Shown: positions 9,391 to 16,927 of the stretch, piece after piece
How the letters are laid out: each line of letters starts with the position of its first letter
Numbering within the stretch: position 1 is the stretch's first letter
Assembly (NCBI GenBank): GCA_964353255.1
Contig: CAYGVJ010000017.1
Span: forward strand, 1 to 49,280
Direction of reading: 5' to 3'
Origin: VFZS01 sp964353255
GTDB taxonomy: Bacteria > Acidobacteriota > Terriglobia > Bryobacterales > Bryobacteraceae
Length of the DNA: 49,280 bases
Position numbers and translations under genes: made by a program
Notes under the pieces: generated by a model
Seen by the model: the letters and a program-made list of their open reading frames with translations, nothing else
Told to the model about the DNA's origin: nothing
The model's database searches: none

Positions 9391-9467
9391 GCGCCCGTGG
9401 CTAAGGTGGATAGAGCGGCTGGCTTCGAACCACTGGGCCGGGGGTGCGAGCCCCTCCGGGCGCGCCA
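9391..9467 (+). tRNA. tRNA-Arg(TCG)-like gene, possibly degenerate
   Basis: The acceptor arms GCGCCCG and CGGGCGC pair fully, followed by G and an encoded CCA. The D arm is GCTA...GAGC with a mismatch at 13:22. The anticodon loop CTTCGAA gives anticodon TCG, reading CGA. The anticodon stem GCTGG/CCACT has a C:C mismatch at 28:42 and a G:T pair at 27:43. The T loop reads TGCGAGC, so the almost invariant T at position 55 is G. The overall shape is clear, but three defects together suggest a decaying tRNA gene. It follows the DUF4340 stub and has a TACACT -10-like box at 9365-9370. Confidence 0.6.
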
Positions 9468-9624
9468 GGTTTTGAAAGAGTCGGAGGTGTTGCCTTTGAT
9501 CGTCGCCCGGGGGTCCGCGTCAGGCGAGCCAGTGCAACCTCCGTTCACTGCCCGCCGGATTCCTGCGCGAGTTTTTTTCTGCTTTGTTTTCAATCGATTA
9601 AGGCGCGCTGTGCGTGACTACGGC
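9468..9624. other. Spacer between the tRNA-Arg-like gene and the TAC operon
   Basis: No convincing gene is seen here. The stretch near 9570-9600 has T-rich runs (GTTTTTTTCTG) that are unusual for this GC-rich window and may mark the edge of imported DNA. Confidence 0.4.
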
Positions 9625-9654
9625 TTGACGGGCTGTCGTATCATATGATACTAT
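9625..9654 (+). promoter_or_regulatory. TAC operon promoter with palindromic operator
   Basis: A -35 box TTGACG (9625-9630) and a -10 box TACTAT (9649-9654) are spaced by 18 bases. The perfect 14-base palindrome GTATCATATGATAC (9638-9651) lies in the spacer and overlaps the -10. This is where an autoregulating MqsA-type antitoxin with a helix-turn-helix would be expected to bind and block RNA polymerase. The predicted transcript would start about seven bases before the TTG of the first gene, so the leader is very short. Operator function is inferred from position and symmetry only. Confidence 0.7.
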
Positions 9655-9667
9655 TCAGAGACGAGGC

Positions 9668-10063
9668 TTGACCGGAAGATCCCGAGGGCATGTCGGCGAG
9701 TACTCGCCCGCAGAGGCACTACAGACCGCGCGGCGACTGATCAGCCCCAAGGGAGTCGAACGCGGTTGGTTCGATATCGACCCAAGGGTATACTACCGGC
9801 TCGATGAACTGGGCATCGCACCGGATGAACTCACCTCAGCGCTCCTCAAGATTGTCCATGAGATCTCGCCGGGCGACTACTCTCCTCCCGCGCAGCCCAA
9901 CCGGGAGCCGGGGATCCCGTTCATTTTCCACTCACCCAGCCTGCGTAGGGACGTGTACTTCAAATTCAAGCTGATCGGACCGCGGCCACGGCTGCGGCTG
10001 TACTCGTTGCATCGGCCGGACTATCCGAAGAGAAGGAAGGGAGAGCAAGATGCGCTGCTTTGA
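9668..10063 (+). CDS. MqsR-like RNase toxin of a TAC system
   Basis: 131 residues from a TTG start; no ATG is in frame upstream of the conserved region. The core has YYRLDELGIAPDELTSALLK, then a DVYFKFKLIG strand and LRLYSLHRP, which resembles MqsR-type RNases in order and spacing (helical LG..xDE, then a VYxKxxL strand), though weakly. MqsR toxins cleave mRNA, typically at GCU, when free of antitoxin. The assignment rests as much on the partner as on its own sequence: an MqsA-like gene overlaps its end by 14 bases and a SecB-like chaperone follows. It could be another BECR-fold toxin. The C-terminal RRKGEQDALL is basic and probably disordered. Confidence 0.65.
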   Translation: MTGRSRGHVGEYSPAEALQTARRLISPKGVERGWFDIDPRVYYRLDELGIAPDELTSALLKIVHEISPGDYSPPAQPNREPGIPFIFHSPSLRRDVYFKFKLIGPRPRLRLYSLHRPDYPKRRKGEQDALL

Positions 10064-10616
10064 ATGCGGCAAAGGGCAGTTGAAGACGCAGGAGACGGCG
10101 GTTTCCGCGGCGTTTCGGGGCTCGCTTTTCGACGTGCGCACTGTGGCCAACGTATGCCCGAAGTGCGGCTACAAGAGCATTCCGGCCAAGCACGCCGATA
10201 ACTTCGGCGTAACCCTGGCCGACGCCTACCGGCGGAAGCACGACCTTCTGACCAGTACGGAGTTGAAGGAGATCCGGAAGGAATTGGATCTGACCCAGGA
10301 GGAGTTTGCCGGCTACCTCCGCGTGGGTGTGGCCAGTGTCAAGCGCTGGGAAGGCGGGCTAGTCCAGGACCGGGCGATGGATCAGCTCATTCGCTTGAGG
10401 ACCGACCCGTTTGTAGCCCGAAGGAACTACGAGCAGCTCAGTCGCCGGCTTGGCGGGGGGGGTGCACGCGCAAGGATCCAGTACATGACCCTCCTCCAAG
10501 GCTGTACCGTTGAACGGATCAAGCCAGAGTGGAGCAGCGATGCACCGGCCCAGCCCGCCGCTCCAGCAGTCCCCGTCGGCGAGGCCCCGTGCAACTTCGC
10601 CTACTCGGCAGCGTGA
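10050..10616 (+). CDS. MqsA/YgiT-type zinc-finger antitoxin with C-terminal extension
   Basis: 188 residues. The N-terminal zinc finger has CFEC (C3, C6) and CPKC (C36, C39), which binds the toxin in MqsA. An Xre-type helix-turn-helix follows around residues 70-105 (TSTELKEIRKELDLTQEEFA, then SVKRWEGG), which should bind the 9638-9651 palindrome. After a glycine-rich hinge (LGGGG) there is an extra tail of about 50 residues ending PCNFAYSAA. MqsA lacks such a tail. In toxin-antitoxin-chaperone systems this position carries the chaperone-addiction segment that makes the antitoxin depend on its SecB-like partner, so I infer the same here. Overlap with the toxin gene shows translational coupling. 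Confidence 0.85.
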   Translation: MRCFECGKGQLKTQETAVSAAFRGSLFDVRTVANVCPKCGYKSIPAKHADNFGVTLADAYRRKHDLLTSTELKEIRKELDLTQEEFAGYLRVGVASVKRWEGGLVQDRAMDQLIRLRTDPFVARRNYEQLSRRLGGGGARARIQYMTLLQGCTVERIKPEWSSDAPAQPAAPAVPVGEAPCNFAYSAA

Positions 10617-10636
10617 GAACGCCAATCGAGTGTGCC

Positions 10637-11167
10637 ATGAGCTTCTCCATTCAGCAGGACCAGGACCAGATTAGGGGCGCGTGGCGCTTCCAGACCCATG
10701 CCGACTTGGGGTGCCTCCGCATGAAGGACTGCAAGGCCTGGAGCGCCGACGCAGAGGCAAGGCCTGAAGGGGAATTGCGCCTGGGTGTGGGGTACGAAGT
10801 CAAGCGTACCGATGCGCCCGTTGGGACCGTGCGCATCGAAGTCGCTTTTCGCTTTGCCGCCGAGGCCGCTTCCAATCCTGAGCAGAAGCTTTTCGAGATC
10901 CACTGCGGCTTTCAGCTTGACTACAAGCTGGTGCCGGACTACACGCCGACAGACGAAGACGTAGCTGCATTTCAAGGTGGGAATGCTGTGTTCCACTGCT
11001 GGCCTCACGCCCGGGAATTCGTACAGAGCGCCGCAATGCGCATGGGGCTCTCGGTACCCCCCCTGCCGTTGTTGCGTCTGGTGCCCAAGAAACCGCAGGT
11101 TGTTGTGGTGAAGAAGAAGGCGGTTGCGAGGAAAAGGCCTCCAGCTTCCGCGGAAGCCACGCAGTAG
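10637..11167 (+). CDS. SecB-like chaperone of a toxin-antitoxin-chaperone (TAC) operon
   Basis: 176 residues from the ATG at 10637, twenty bases after the antitoxin stop. The stretch FEIHCGFQLDYKL, followed by NAVFHCWPHAREFVQSAAMR and GLSVPPLPLLRL, matches SecB-like proteins, where the NxxxxxWPyxRE..q...RmG...lPllr block is diagnostic. TAC chaperones bind the exposed tail of the antitoxin, stop it aggregating or being degraded, and so control toxin release; they may tie the toxin to protein-export or phage stress. The C-terminus (KKPQVVVVKKKAVARKRP) is a lysine-rich tail not typical of housekeeping SecB. It is the last gene of the operon before the DUF4340 copy. Confidence 0.82.
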   Translation: MSFSIQQDQDQIRGAWRFQTHADLGCLRMKDCKAWSADAEARPEGELRLGVGYEVKRTDAPVGTVRIEVAFRFAAEAASNPEQKLFEIHCGFQLDYKLVPDYTPTDEDVAAFQGGNAVFHCWPHAREFVQSAAMRMGLSVPPLPLLRLVPKKPQVVVVKKKAVARKRPPASAEATQ

Positions 11168-11207
11168 CCCGAACTGCCTCAGGTCGCTCAGCTCCGGGAA
11201 CGCACTT

Positions 11208-11272
11208 TCATCCGCGGAGCCGACTTTGAGAAGCTGCGGCTGAAGCGCAGGGACGTCGTGGGCAGCGGATAG
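11208..11272 (+). pseudogene. Second DUF4340 3'-end copy (cassette B, inner copy)
   Basis: In frame it encodes TFIRGADFEKLRLKRRDVVG and stops at TAG 11270-11272. It matches the stub ending at 9342, including 29 identical bases, and is one codon longer. In-frame codons extend upstream to about 11170 (ELPQVAQLRER) without clear DUF4340 similarity. The match continues into the noncoding bases before the MNT gene. The TAC operon lies between the two copies and the MNT/HepT module follows at once. Confidence 0.8.
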
Positions 11273-11306
11273 CACGGCGTGCTAGACTACCCGAGGGAGG
11301 GTGGCC

Positions 11307-11621
11307 GTGCCGACGCAACTCGAGGTCGATCGGGCAGGCGTCGCAGAGCTTTGCCGGCGGTGGAAGATCACCGAGCTGGCGCTTTTCGGCTCCGTGCTCC
11401 GCAGGGACTTCCGTCCTGAGAGCGACGTGGATGTGCTGGTAAGCTTCGCCCCGGAGGCCCGGCCCTCCTTGTCCGATCTGGCGCGTATCGAAGAGGAGTT
11501 GTCGGCCGTCTTCGGACGCAAGGTTGATTTGGTCGAGCGCCGCGCGGTCGAGCGCAGCGAGAATTACATTCGCCGCAAGCACATTCTGGATACCGCCGAG
11601 CCGACTCACGTGACCGGCTGA
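11307..11621 (+). CDS. MNT-type nucleotidyltransferase (antitoxin), orphaned
   Basis: 104 residues starting at the second GTG (11307), which has GGGAGG six bases upstream; the GTG at 11301 touches that site and is less likely. LFGSVLRRDFRPESDVDVLV carries GS-x10-DxD. VDLVERRAVERS and RRKHIL are the usual C-terminal strand and helix, so the enzyme looks nearly or fully complete. It would AMPylate a HepT-type toxin, but the partner survives only as a C-terminal piece that begins in another frame within the last codons of this gene. A -10-like TAGACT lies at 11283-11288. Loss of the toxin leaves an antitoxin with no target encoded beside it. Confidence 0.85.
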   Translation: MPTQLEVDRAGVAELCRRWKITELALFGSVLRRDFRPESDVDVLVSFAPEARPSLSDLARIEEELSAVFGRKVDLVERRAVERSENYIRRKHILDTAEPTHVTG

Positions 11622-11761
11622 TCCACGAGTACTTTCGCATCGACCTCCGCCGCGTCTGGGACACGGTGCAGAACGACCTGCCGAAGCTCATGGCGCTGGT
11701 CGAGCCGTTGGTGCCGCGACAGGGGGAACCGGAAACTGGAGACCGAGACTCGGACGAGTGA
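11597..11761 (+). pseudogene. HepT (DUF86 HEPN) toxin, C-terminal remnant
   Basis: The frame ending in TGA 11759-11761 encodes DSRDRLIHEYFRIDLRRVWD and then TVQNDLPKLMALVEPLV. This is the final third of DUF86/HepT, including the catalytic R-x4-6-H-x-Y motif (RDRLIHEY). There is no start codon, and the first ~65-70 residues of a normal HepT are missing. The deletion joint lies at about 11597-11617, inside the end of the MNT gene. Not expected to be active. Confidence 0.82.
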
Positions 11762-11804
11762 CTGACGGGCTGCCCCGCTGGCGGCACTCCGCGCCGCTCA
11801 CATC

Positions 11805-11931
11805 CTTGCCCTCCCCCAGTTCTCGGTGGGCCCCAAGGTGGCATAGGCATTCTTGCCTGTGTGCCGGGTGTCCCCCAACAGGCCGGGAGGCCTATTCCAC
11901 CTGTTCGAAACTCAAACTGGGGGAGGGCAAG
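11805..11931. repeat. 127-bp nested intergenic palindrome
   Basis: Outer arms CTTGCCCTCCCCCAGTT (11805-11821) and AACTGGGGGAGGGCAAG (11915-11931) are perfectly inverted over 17 bases. Inner arms AGGTGGCATAGGC...GCCTGT (from 11836) and ACAGGC...GCCTATTCCACCT (to 11902) form a second, imperfect inverted repeat. One half of the inner unit also occurs at 9333-9355 (AGGTGGAATAGGCATTCCTG). Nested symmetry and dispersal suggest a REP- or MITE-like element with a smaller copy inside a larger one. It fills most of the gap before the oxidoreductase gene. Confidence 0.75.
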
Positions 11932-11971
11932 CCGATCCGGGCCTTGAAACCTGCCTGGCGGCGGGGGTACC

Positions 11972-13270
11972 ATGGCAGACATGAAGCGACGTCATTTCCT
12001 GATTAGCTCCGCTGCGGCTGCGGGCGCGCTGAAAGCGAGCGCGCTGGCCAGCCCGAATGACACTGTCCGCGTGGCTTGCGTGGGGATACGCGGCCAGGGC
12101 CGCTCCCACATCCGGGCTTACGCCGCGATGCCCGAGGTCGAGATCGCGGCGCTGTGCGACGTAGACGAGAGCGTGCTCGAGGCGCGGCTCAAGGAAGTCG
12201 AGGGGATGGGCAAGAAGCGCCCGGCCGCCTTCGTCGATTTCCGCAAGCTGCTGGAGGACCGCTCGATTGACGTGGTCTCGCTGGCCACTCCCAACTTCCA
12301 TCACACGCTCCAGACCGTCTGGGCCTGCCAGGCGGGCAAGGACGTGTACGTGGAAAAGCCTTGCACGCACAACATCTTCGAGGCCCGGCAGATCGTGGCC
12401 GCGGCCCGCAAGTACAACCGCATCGTGCAGCATGGCGCCAACACGCGCTCGAATGCGGCGGCGCGCGAGGCGGTCCAGCATTTGCGTGACGGCCTGATCG
12501 GCGACGTGTACATGGCGCGGGGGCTGTGCTTCAAGTGGCGCGACACGATCGGCCGCACGCCCGTCGAGACGGAGCCGGCAGGCGTGCACTACGACCTGTG
12601 GCTCGGGCCGGCGCCGAAGCGCGAGTTCACCCGCAACCGCTTCCATTACAACTGGCACTGGTTCTGGGAGTACGGCAACGGCGACATCGGCAACCAGGGC
12701 ATCCACGAGATGGATACCGCGCGCTGGGGCCTGGGCGTCAAGTACCCGGTCAAAGTGAGCTCAATGGGCGGGCACTTCATGTTTGACGACGACCAGCAGA
12801 CGCCCAACACCCAGGTGGCCACCTTCGAGTTCCAGGACGGGGGCAAGAAGCGGTTCCTGGTTTTCGAAGTGCGCCACTGGATGAGCAACCGGGAAGCCGA
12901 TATCGGGAAGAGGGGCGACAACTGCATCGGGGATATCTTCTATGGGTCCAAAGGGCACCTCGTGATGCGCGGCGGCTACCAGACCTTCCTGGGCAAGTCG
13001 CAAGAGCCGGGCCCCTCCGGCAACGCGGGCGGGAACAACTGGGTCAACTTCATCGAATGCGTGCGCAACCGGAAGCGCGAGAACCTGAACGCGGAAATCG
13101 AGGAGGGCGCCATCTCGACCGTGCTGGTGCACCTGGCCAACATCTCTTACCGGCTAGGACGCACCCTGGATTTCGATCCCAACACTCTGAAGTGTGTCGG
13201 CGACGAAGAAGCCAACCGGATGTTCAGCCGCGACTACCGCGCACGGTTCGTGGTGCCGGAAGAGGTGTAG
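11972..13270 (+). CDS. Gfo/Idh/MocA-family oxidoreductase, Tat-exported
   Basis: 432 residues. The leader KRRHFLISSAAAAGA is a twin-arginine signal, expected for a cofactor-containing enzyme folded before export. A Rossmann segment (VRVACVGIRGQGRSH) binds NAD(P), and VEKP with the downstream YNRIVQHGANTR marks the conserved lysine-proline motif of the family. GNQGIHEMDTARWGLG is the conserved region near the C-terminal sheet. Such exported dehydrogenases are abundant in acidobacteria and planctomycetes, and they act on sugars or cyclitols; the substrate here is unknown. The ATG at 11972 follows GGGGG by four bases and is preferred over the ATG at 11981. Confidence 0.9.
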   Translation: MADMKRRHFLISSAAAAGALKASALASPNDTVRVACVGIRGQGRSHIRAYAAMPEVEIAALCDVDESVLEARLKEVEGMGKKRPAAFVDFRKLLEDRSIDVVSLATPNFHHTLQTVWACQAGKDVYVEKPCTHNIFEARQIVAAARKYNRIVQHGANTRSNAAAREAVQHLRDGLIGDVYMARGLCFKWRDTIGRTPVETEPAGVHYDLWLGPAPKREFTRNRFHYNWHWFWEYGNGDIGNQGIHEMDTARWGLGVKYPVKVSSMGGHFMFDDDQQTPNTQVATFEFQDGGKKRFLVFEVRHWMSNREADIGKRGDNCIGDIFYGSKGHLVMRGGYQTFLGKSQEPGPSGNAGGNNWVNFIECVRNRKRENLNAEIEEGAISTVLVHLANISYRLGRTLDFDPNTLKCVGDEEANRMFSRDYRARFVVPEEV

Positions 13271-13273
13271 GAA

Positions 13274-13293
13274 CACAGACTAGAAAGTCTGTG
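13274..13293. terminator. Hairpin between convergent genes (dispersed family)
   Basis: CACAGACT-AGAA-AGTCTGTG is a perfect 8-bp stem lying between the oxidoreductase stop and the stop of the convergent repeat protein. The same stem with loop TTCC occurs at 16790-16809. It may act as a two-way terminator, but it lacks a T tract and its recurrence suggests a dispersed repeat. Confidence 0.5.
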
Positions 13294-13297
13294 CCAC

Positions 13298-16200
13298 TCA
13301 CCTCACCGCCAGCGTCAGGCCGGCCTGGCTGTTGGCGCCGCCCACCGTGATCACCACCGGCACAGCGGCCCCGGACGGGGCATCATTCGGGATCAGCACG
13401 TTCACCTGGAAGACGCCGGAGACGTAGTTGGGCGCCGCTCCGGCGTAAAACACCTGGGCCGGCCGGCCACCGATGGTCGCCGAGACCGGCAGCACTGCCA
13501 TGGGGAAAGGCGGGACGCCGGGGCCGATACTGCCATCGAGCACCGGGGGAAACAACTGGCCTTCCCCGGTGGCGTAGACCATCACCACTGAGCCTTTGGG
13601 CGCCGGGTTGGCGGGTAAGTTGAGCGAAAAGTCCTGGTTCAGGATGGCGCCCTGGCCCAGCCCGGAGGCATCCAGCGAGAAGATGCCGGGCGCCGAATCG
13701 GCCAGACGGAACTCGAGGGCAGTGGAGCGCACGCCCTGGTATTCCACCTGGATCCGCGTGCTGGCACGCCCGGCAAGCGCGTAGGGCACCACGGCGCTGG
13801 ACTTGGTGCTGGAGACGTAAATCAAGGGCGCCGCGGTGCCGTCGAACAGGATACGAGTGTTGGCCAGTACGGTGTCTACCCGGCCGCCGGTCACGCGCAG
13901 CGTGGTGAGGGTAGGCGGGCCAATGTTGGTGCCCTCCAGGTACACGATCTCACCCACCGCCAGGGTGCCGCGGGCGTAGCTGGCAGCGTTAGCCACCCCC
14001 GCTAGGACCGGCTCCGGCTGCGTCACCGTCAAGGTGACGCTCACGGTCTGCGGGCTGTTGGAAGCGCTGGCGGAAGTCACCGTGATCGTGCCGTTGTAAG
14101 TGCCCGCACTCAGGCCGGACGGGCTCACCGAGACGTTCAGCTCCCCAGGCGTAGACCCCGCCGCCGGCGTCACGCTCAGCCAGGCCCCGCCGCTCTGAGT
14201 GTTAGCCACCGCGGTGAAGTTCAGGCTCCCACCGCTCGAGGTCACCGCTACCTTCTGTGCGGCAGGCGCGCTCGAACCCGTCTGATAGCTGAATTGCAGG
14301 CTGGCAGGACTCAGCGCAATCGTCTGGGGCGGCCCCACGGTGAAGGTCACCGCAATGGTGATCGGGCTGTTAGCGGCTTCAGGCGACTGAATCGTGATCG
14401 AGCCGTAGTAGGTCCCCGGTTGGGCAATCAGCGAGGCGTCTACTGAGACGCTCAGGTTGGCAGGCGTGCTGCCGGTGGTGGGATTGACCGCCAGCCAATT
14501 CACACTGGTAGTGGTGCTGGGGGTGGCGGTGAAGCGCACACTGGTTCCCGAAGTGCTCAGCGCCACGATCTGCGCCGGCGGAGCCGCACCGCCGATGGGT
14601 TGAGAGAAAGCAAGCGAGGTCGGGCTGGCCGACAGGTTGACGCCGCTAGTCACTCTGGCCGTCACCGGAATGGTCTGGGAGTTGGCGCCCGTGGCGGTCA
14701 CGGTGATCGAGCCGGTGTAGGTTCCCACGGGCAGGCTGGCCGCGGAGACGAATACGGTGAGGTTGGCGGGGGTCGTTCCCGCGCTGGGGGCCACCGCCAG
14801 CCAGCTACTCCCGCCGGAAGCCGTCGTCCAGGTGAGGGTGAAGTTGAGCGGGTCGCCGGTGCTGGTGAGCGAGACCGTGGCGATCTTGGGTGCCGTGGCG
14901 CCGAGCACGAAATCAAAGCTCAGCGTGCCGGGGCTGACGTTCATCAAGGCGGTGTTGCTGACGTTGAGAGTGATCTGCAAGACCTGCGATGCCGCACCCG
15001 CGGCGGTCGGCGTGAAGGTTACCGAACCCTGGTAGGCGCCCGCAGCCAGGCCTCCCGGGTTGACGGAAACGCTCACCGTCGCCGGGGTGGTTCCGTTCGC
15101 CGGGCTGATGAGCAGCCAGGCGCCGCCCGTGCTCGTGCTGACCTGGGTGGTGAAGTTCGCCGGAACGCCTGTGCTTTTCACCTCCACCGTCTGGATCCCC
15201 GGCGGGACCCTCCCGATCTGGAAGTTGAAGACCATCGACGGCGGGTCAAGGACCAGCGAGGGGACGTTGCTCACCGTCAAGGTCACGGACACGAACACCT
15301 GGGAAATACCCACAGTGGTCGGGGTAATGGCGATCGTTCCGCTGTAAGTGCCCGGCGGCAGCGCGGCGGCGGCCGTATTTACGCTGACCGCCACCGTAGC
15401 CGGTGTTATTCCTCCGACCGGGTTCGCCGACAGCCAGTTGCTGCCGGTCGTTGTGCTGGCTGTCACGGTGAACGGCAGCGCGGTCCCGGTGCTCCCCACC
15501 GAGAGATTCTGGTTGGCAGGCAGCGCCCCGCCGGGCGGCATGGTGAAGCTCAGCGAGCCAGGGGTGGCCGTCAAGAACGGGTTGGTGCTGACCAGGAGGG
15601 TGATGGGCACAAGCAGCGGGCTGTTGGAGGCCTGCGGCGCGAAGACTGTGATGCTCCCGGAGTACGAGCCGGCGGGCAGCGTCACCAGGACCGCCGGGCT
15701 CACTCCCACGGTCAGATCGCTGGGCGTGGCGCCGCTGGTCGGGGTGACGACCAGCCAACTGCCGCCTGAGCTGGTGCCCAACAACGCGGCGAAGTTCACC
15801 GGGATGCCGCCGCTGGACAGCGACACGATCTGCTGCGGCGGCGCCGTGGCGCCGATCTGGTAGCGGAAGGTGAGCGAGCCGGGGCTGGCGGCCAGTTGCG
15901 GAGTCCCGCCCACGGTGAGCGTCACGGCTACCTGGAGTGACCCGCCGCCGGAGGTGGGCGTCAGGGTGATGGTCCCGCTGTAAACTGCCGGGGCCAGTCC
16001 GGTCGGATCCGCGGCCGCGCTGATGTTGGCCGGCGCGATCCCCCCGGCCGGATTGACGGCTAGCCAGTTGCCGCCCGTGCTGGTGGACGCCGAGGCCGTG
16101 AAAGTCACCGGCGCGCCAGTAGTGGAGGAGACCAGTAGATTCTGCGCGGCCGGCAGCGCCCCTCCTGCGGTGTAGCTGAAGCTCAATGAGGCCGGATTGA

Positions 16201-16606
16201 CGCTCAACTGGGTGCTGACCAGGCCAATCGTCATGGTCACCGGCACAACGAGCGGGCTATTGGCTGCACCCAGCGCGGTGACTGTAATCAAGCCGGTGTA
16301 GGTGCCGGCGCCGAGCGAACCCGGTGAGGCCAGTACGAAGATCGTGGTCGGGGTTTGACCGGCGCCGGGGGACACTGTCAACCAGGCGCCGCCGGTCGTG
16401 GTGGTGGCCGTCGCCGCGAAGGTCAAAGTGCTGGTGGCGGTCACAGTCAGGGTCTGCGCCATCGGTGTGCCGCCCGGTTGTGCCGCAAACGAGAGCGAGG
16501 TGGGGTTGGCGGCGAGCGTGACCTGGGCGCTGGCGCTCCCGACGCCAGCCGACAACGCCAGGACCGCGATGACAAGGTAGTTCACCAGACGTAGAGACGT
16601 TTTCAC
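13298..16606 (-). CDS. Secreted BACON-repeat protein with Solibacter-type C-terminal domain
   Basis: 1,102 residues from a GTG start at 16606 with GGAGG seven bases upstream. An open frame continues further upstream but only reads the complement of tRNA-Pro. A signal peptide (VNYLVIAVLALSAGVGSASA) is followed by eight repeats of about 100 residues. Each has the form SPxSLSFxYxxG, PxxQ, GGxWLxVxPxxGxTPA and GTYxGxITVT, typical of BACON domains, which often bind carbohydrate or mucin. The last ~240 residues (from VANAASYARG to the end) form the TIGR03437 Solibacter domain. It is probably an extracellular or surface-attached adhesin-like protein. The repeats are clearly diverged from each other, so this is old expansion. 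It converges on the oxidoreductase gene. Confidence 0.87.
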   Translation of the reverse strand: MKTSLRLVNYLVIAVLALSAGVGSASAQVTLAANPTSLSFAAQPGGTPMAQTLTVTATSTLTFAATATTTTGGAWLTVSPGAGQTPTTIFVLASPGSLGAGTYTGLITVTALGAANSPLVVPVTMTIGLVSTQLSVNPASLSFSYTAGGALPAAQNLLVSSTTGAPVTFTASASTSTGGNWLAVNPAGGIAPANISAAADPTGLAPAVYSGTITLTPTSGGGSLQVAVTLTVGGTPQLAASPGSLTFRYQIGATAPPQQIVSLSSGGIPVNFAALLGTSSGGSWLVVTPTSGATPSDLTVGVSPAVLVTLPAGSYSGSITVFAPQASNSPLLVPITLLVSTNPFLTATPGSLSFTMPPGGALPANQNLSVGSTGTALPFTVTASTTTGSNWLSANPVGGITPATVAVSVNTAAAALPPGTYSGTIAITPTTVGISQVFVSVTLTVSNVPSLVLDPPSMVFNFQIGRVPPGIQTVEVKSTGVPANFTTQVSTSTGGAWLLISPANGTTPATVSVSVNPGGLAAGAYQGSVTFTPTAAGAASQVLQITLNVSNTALMNVSPGTLSFDFVLGATAPKIATVSLTSTGDPLNFTLTWTTASGGSSWLAVAPSAGTTPANLTVFVSAASLPVGTYTGSITVTATGANSQTIPVTARVTSGVNLSASPTSLAFSQPIGGAAPPAQIVALSTSGTSVRFTATPSTTTSVNWLAVNPTTGSTPANLSVSVDASLIAQPGTYYGSITIQSPEAANSPITIAVTFTVGPPQTIALSPASLQFSYQTGSSAPAAQKVAVTSSGGSLNFTAVANTQSGGAWLSVTPAAGSTPGELNVSVSPSGLSAGTYNGTITVTSASASNSPQTVSVTLTVTQPEPVLAGVANAASYARGTLAVGEIVYLEGTNIGPPTLTTLRVTGGRVDTVLANTRILFDGTAAPLIYVSSTKSSAVVPYALAGRASTRIQVEYQGVRSTALEFRLADSAPGIFSLDASGLGQGAILNQDFSLNLPANPAPKGSVVMVYATGEGQLFPPVLDGSIGPGVPPFPMAVLPVSATIGGRPAQVFYAGAAPNYVSGVFQVNVLIPNDAPSGAAVPVVITVGGANSQAGLTLAVR

Positions 16607-16850
16607 GTGGAATCCTCCGGACGGGTAGCAGGTGCCCCCGATGGACAAGCAATTCAGGTACCGCGCGCCATCGGGACGCGCCACAACCTTCAGGGACCTG
16701 TGTTTTGAAGAAGTTGGCCCGCTTTGTGCTCGTCCGCCGCCCTGGGTTTCCGGGCCGCGTGGTGGGACATTCCGCCACAGGGGGAGTGGCACAGACTTTC
16801 CAGTCTGTGTCTGCGCTTCGCAACAGGGTAGAATGGAAGAGGCCGCCGGT
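16607..16850. other. Upstream region of the repeat protein
   Basis: This region holds the ribosome binding site of the repeat protein and the dispersed hairpin at 16790-16809. I see no gene in it. The apparent minus-strand coding extension here is a by-product of reading across the tRNA. Confidence 0.5.
16790..16809. repeat. Dispersed hairpin, second copy
   Basis: CACAGACT-TTCC-AGTCTGTG has the same 8-bp stem as at 13274-13293 with a different loop. Both copies are preceded or followed by GTGGCA/GTGCCA, so the repeat unit is a little longer than the stem. Confidence 0.7.
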
Positions 16851-16927
16851 CGGGGCGTGGCGCAGCCTGGTAGCGCACCTGCCTTGGGCGCAGGGGGTCG
16901 GCAGTTCGAATCTGCCCGCCCCGACCA
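16851..16927 (+). tRNA. tRNA-Pro(TGG)
   Basis: The cloverleaf is complete. Acceptor arms CGGGGCG and CGCCCCG, D stem GCGC/GCGC, anticodon stem CCTGC/GCAGG around CTTGGGC (anticodon TGG, reading CCA), T stem GGCAG/CTGCC around TTCGAAT, discriminator A and encoded CCA. Decayed 3' halves of the same type of tRNA lie at 27685-27728 and 33116-33165. Confidence 0.96.

Noticed and set aside
13300..16600. CRISPR or tandem DNA repeat in the BACON gene
   Set aside because: The repeats are protein-level, about 300 bases long and strongly diverged in DNA; there are no spacers.
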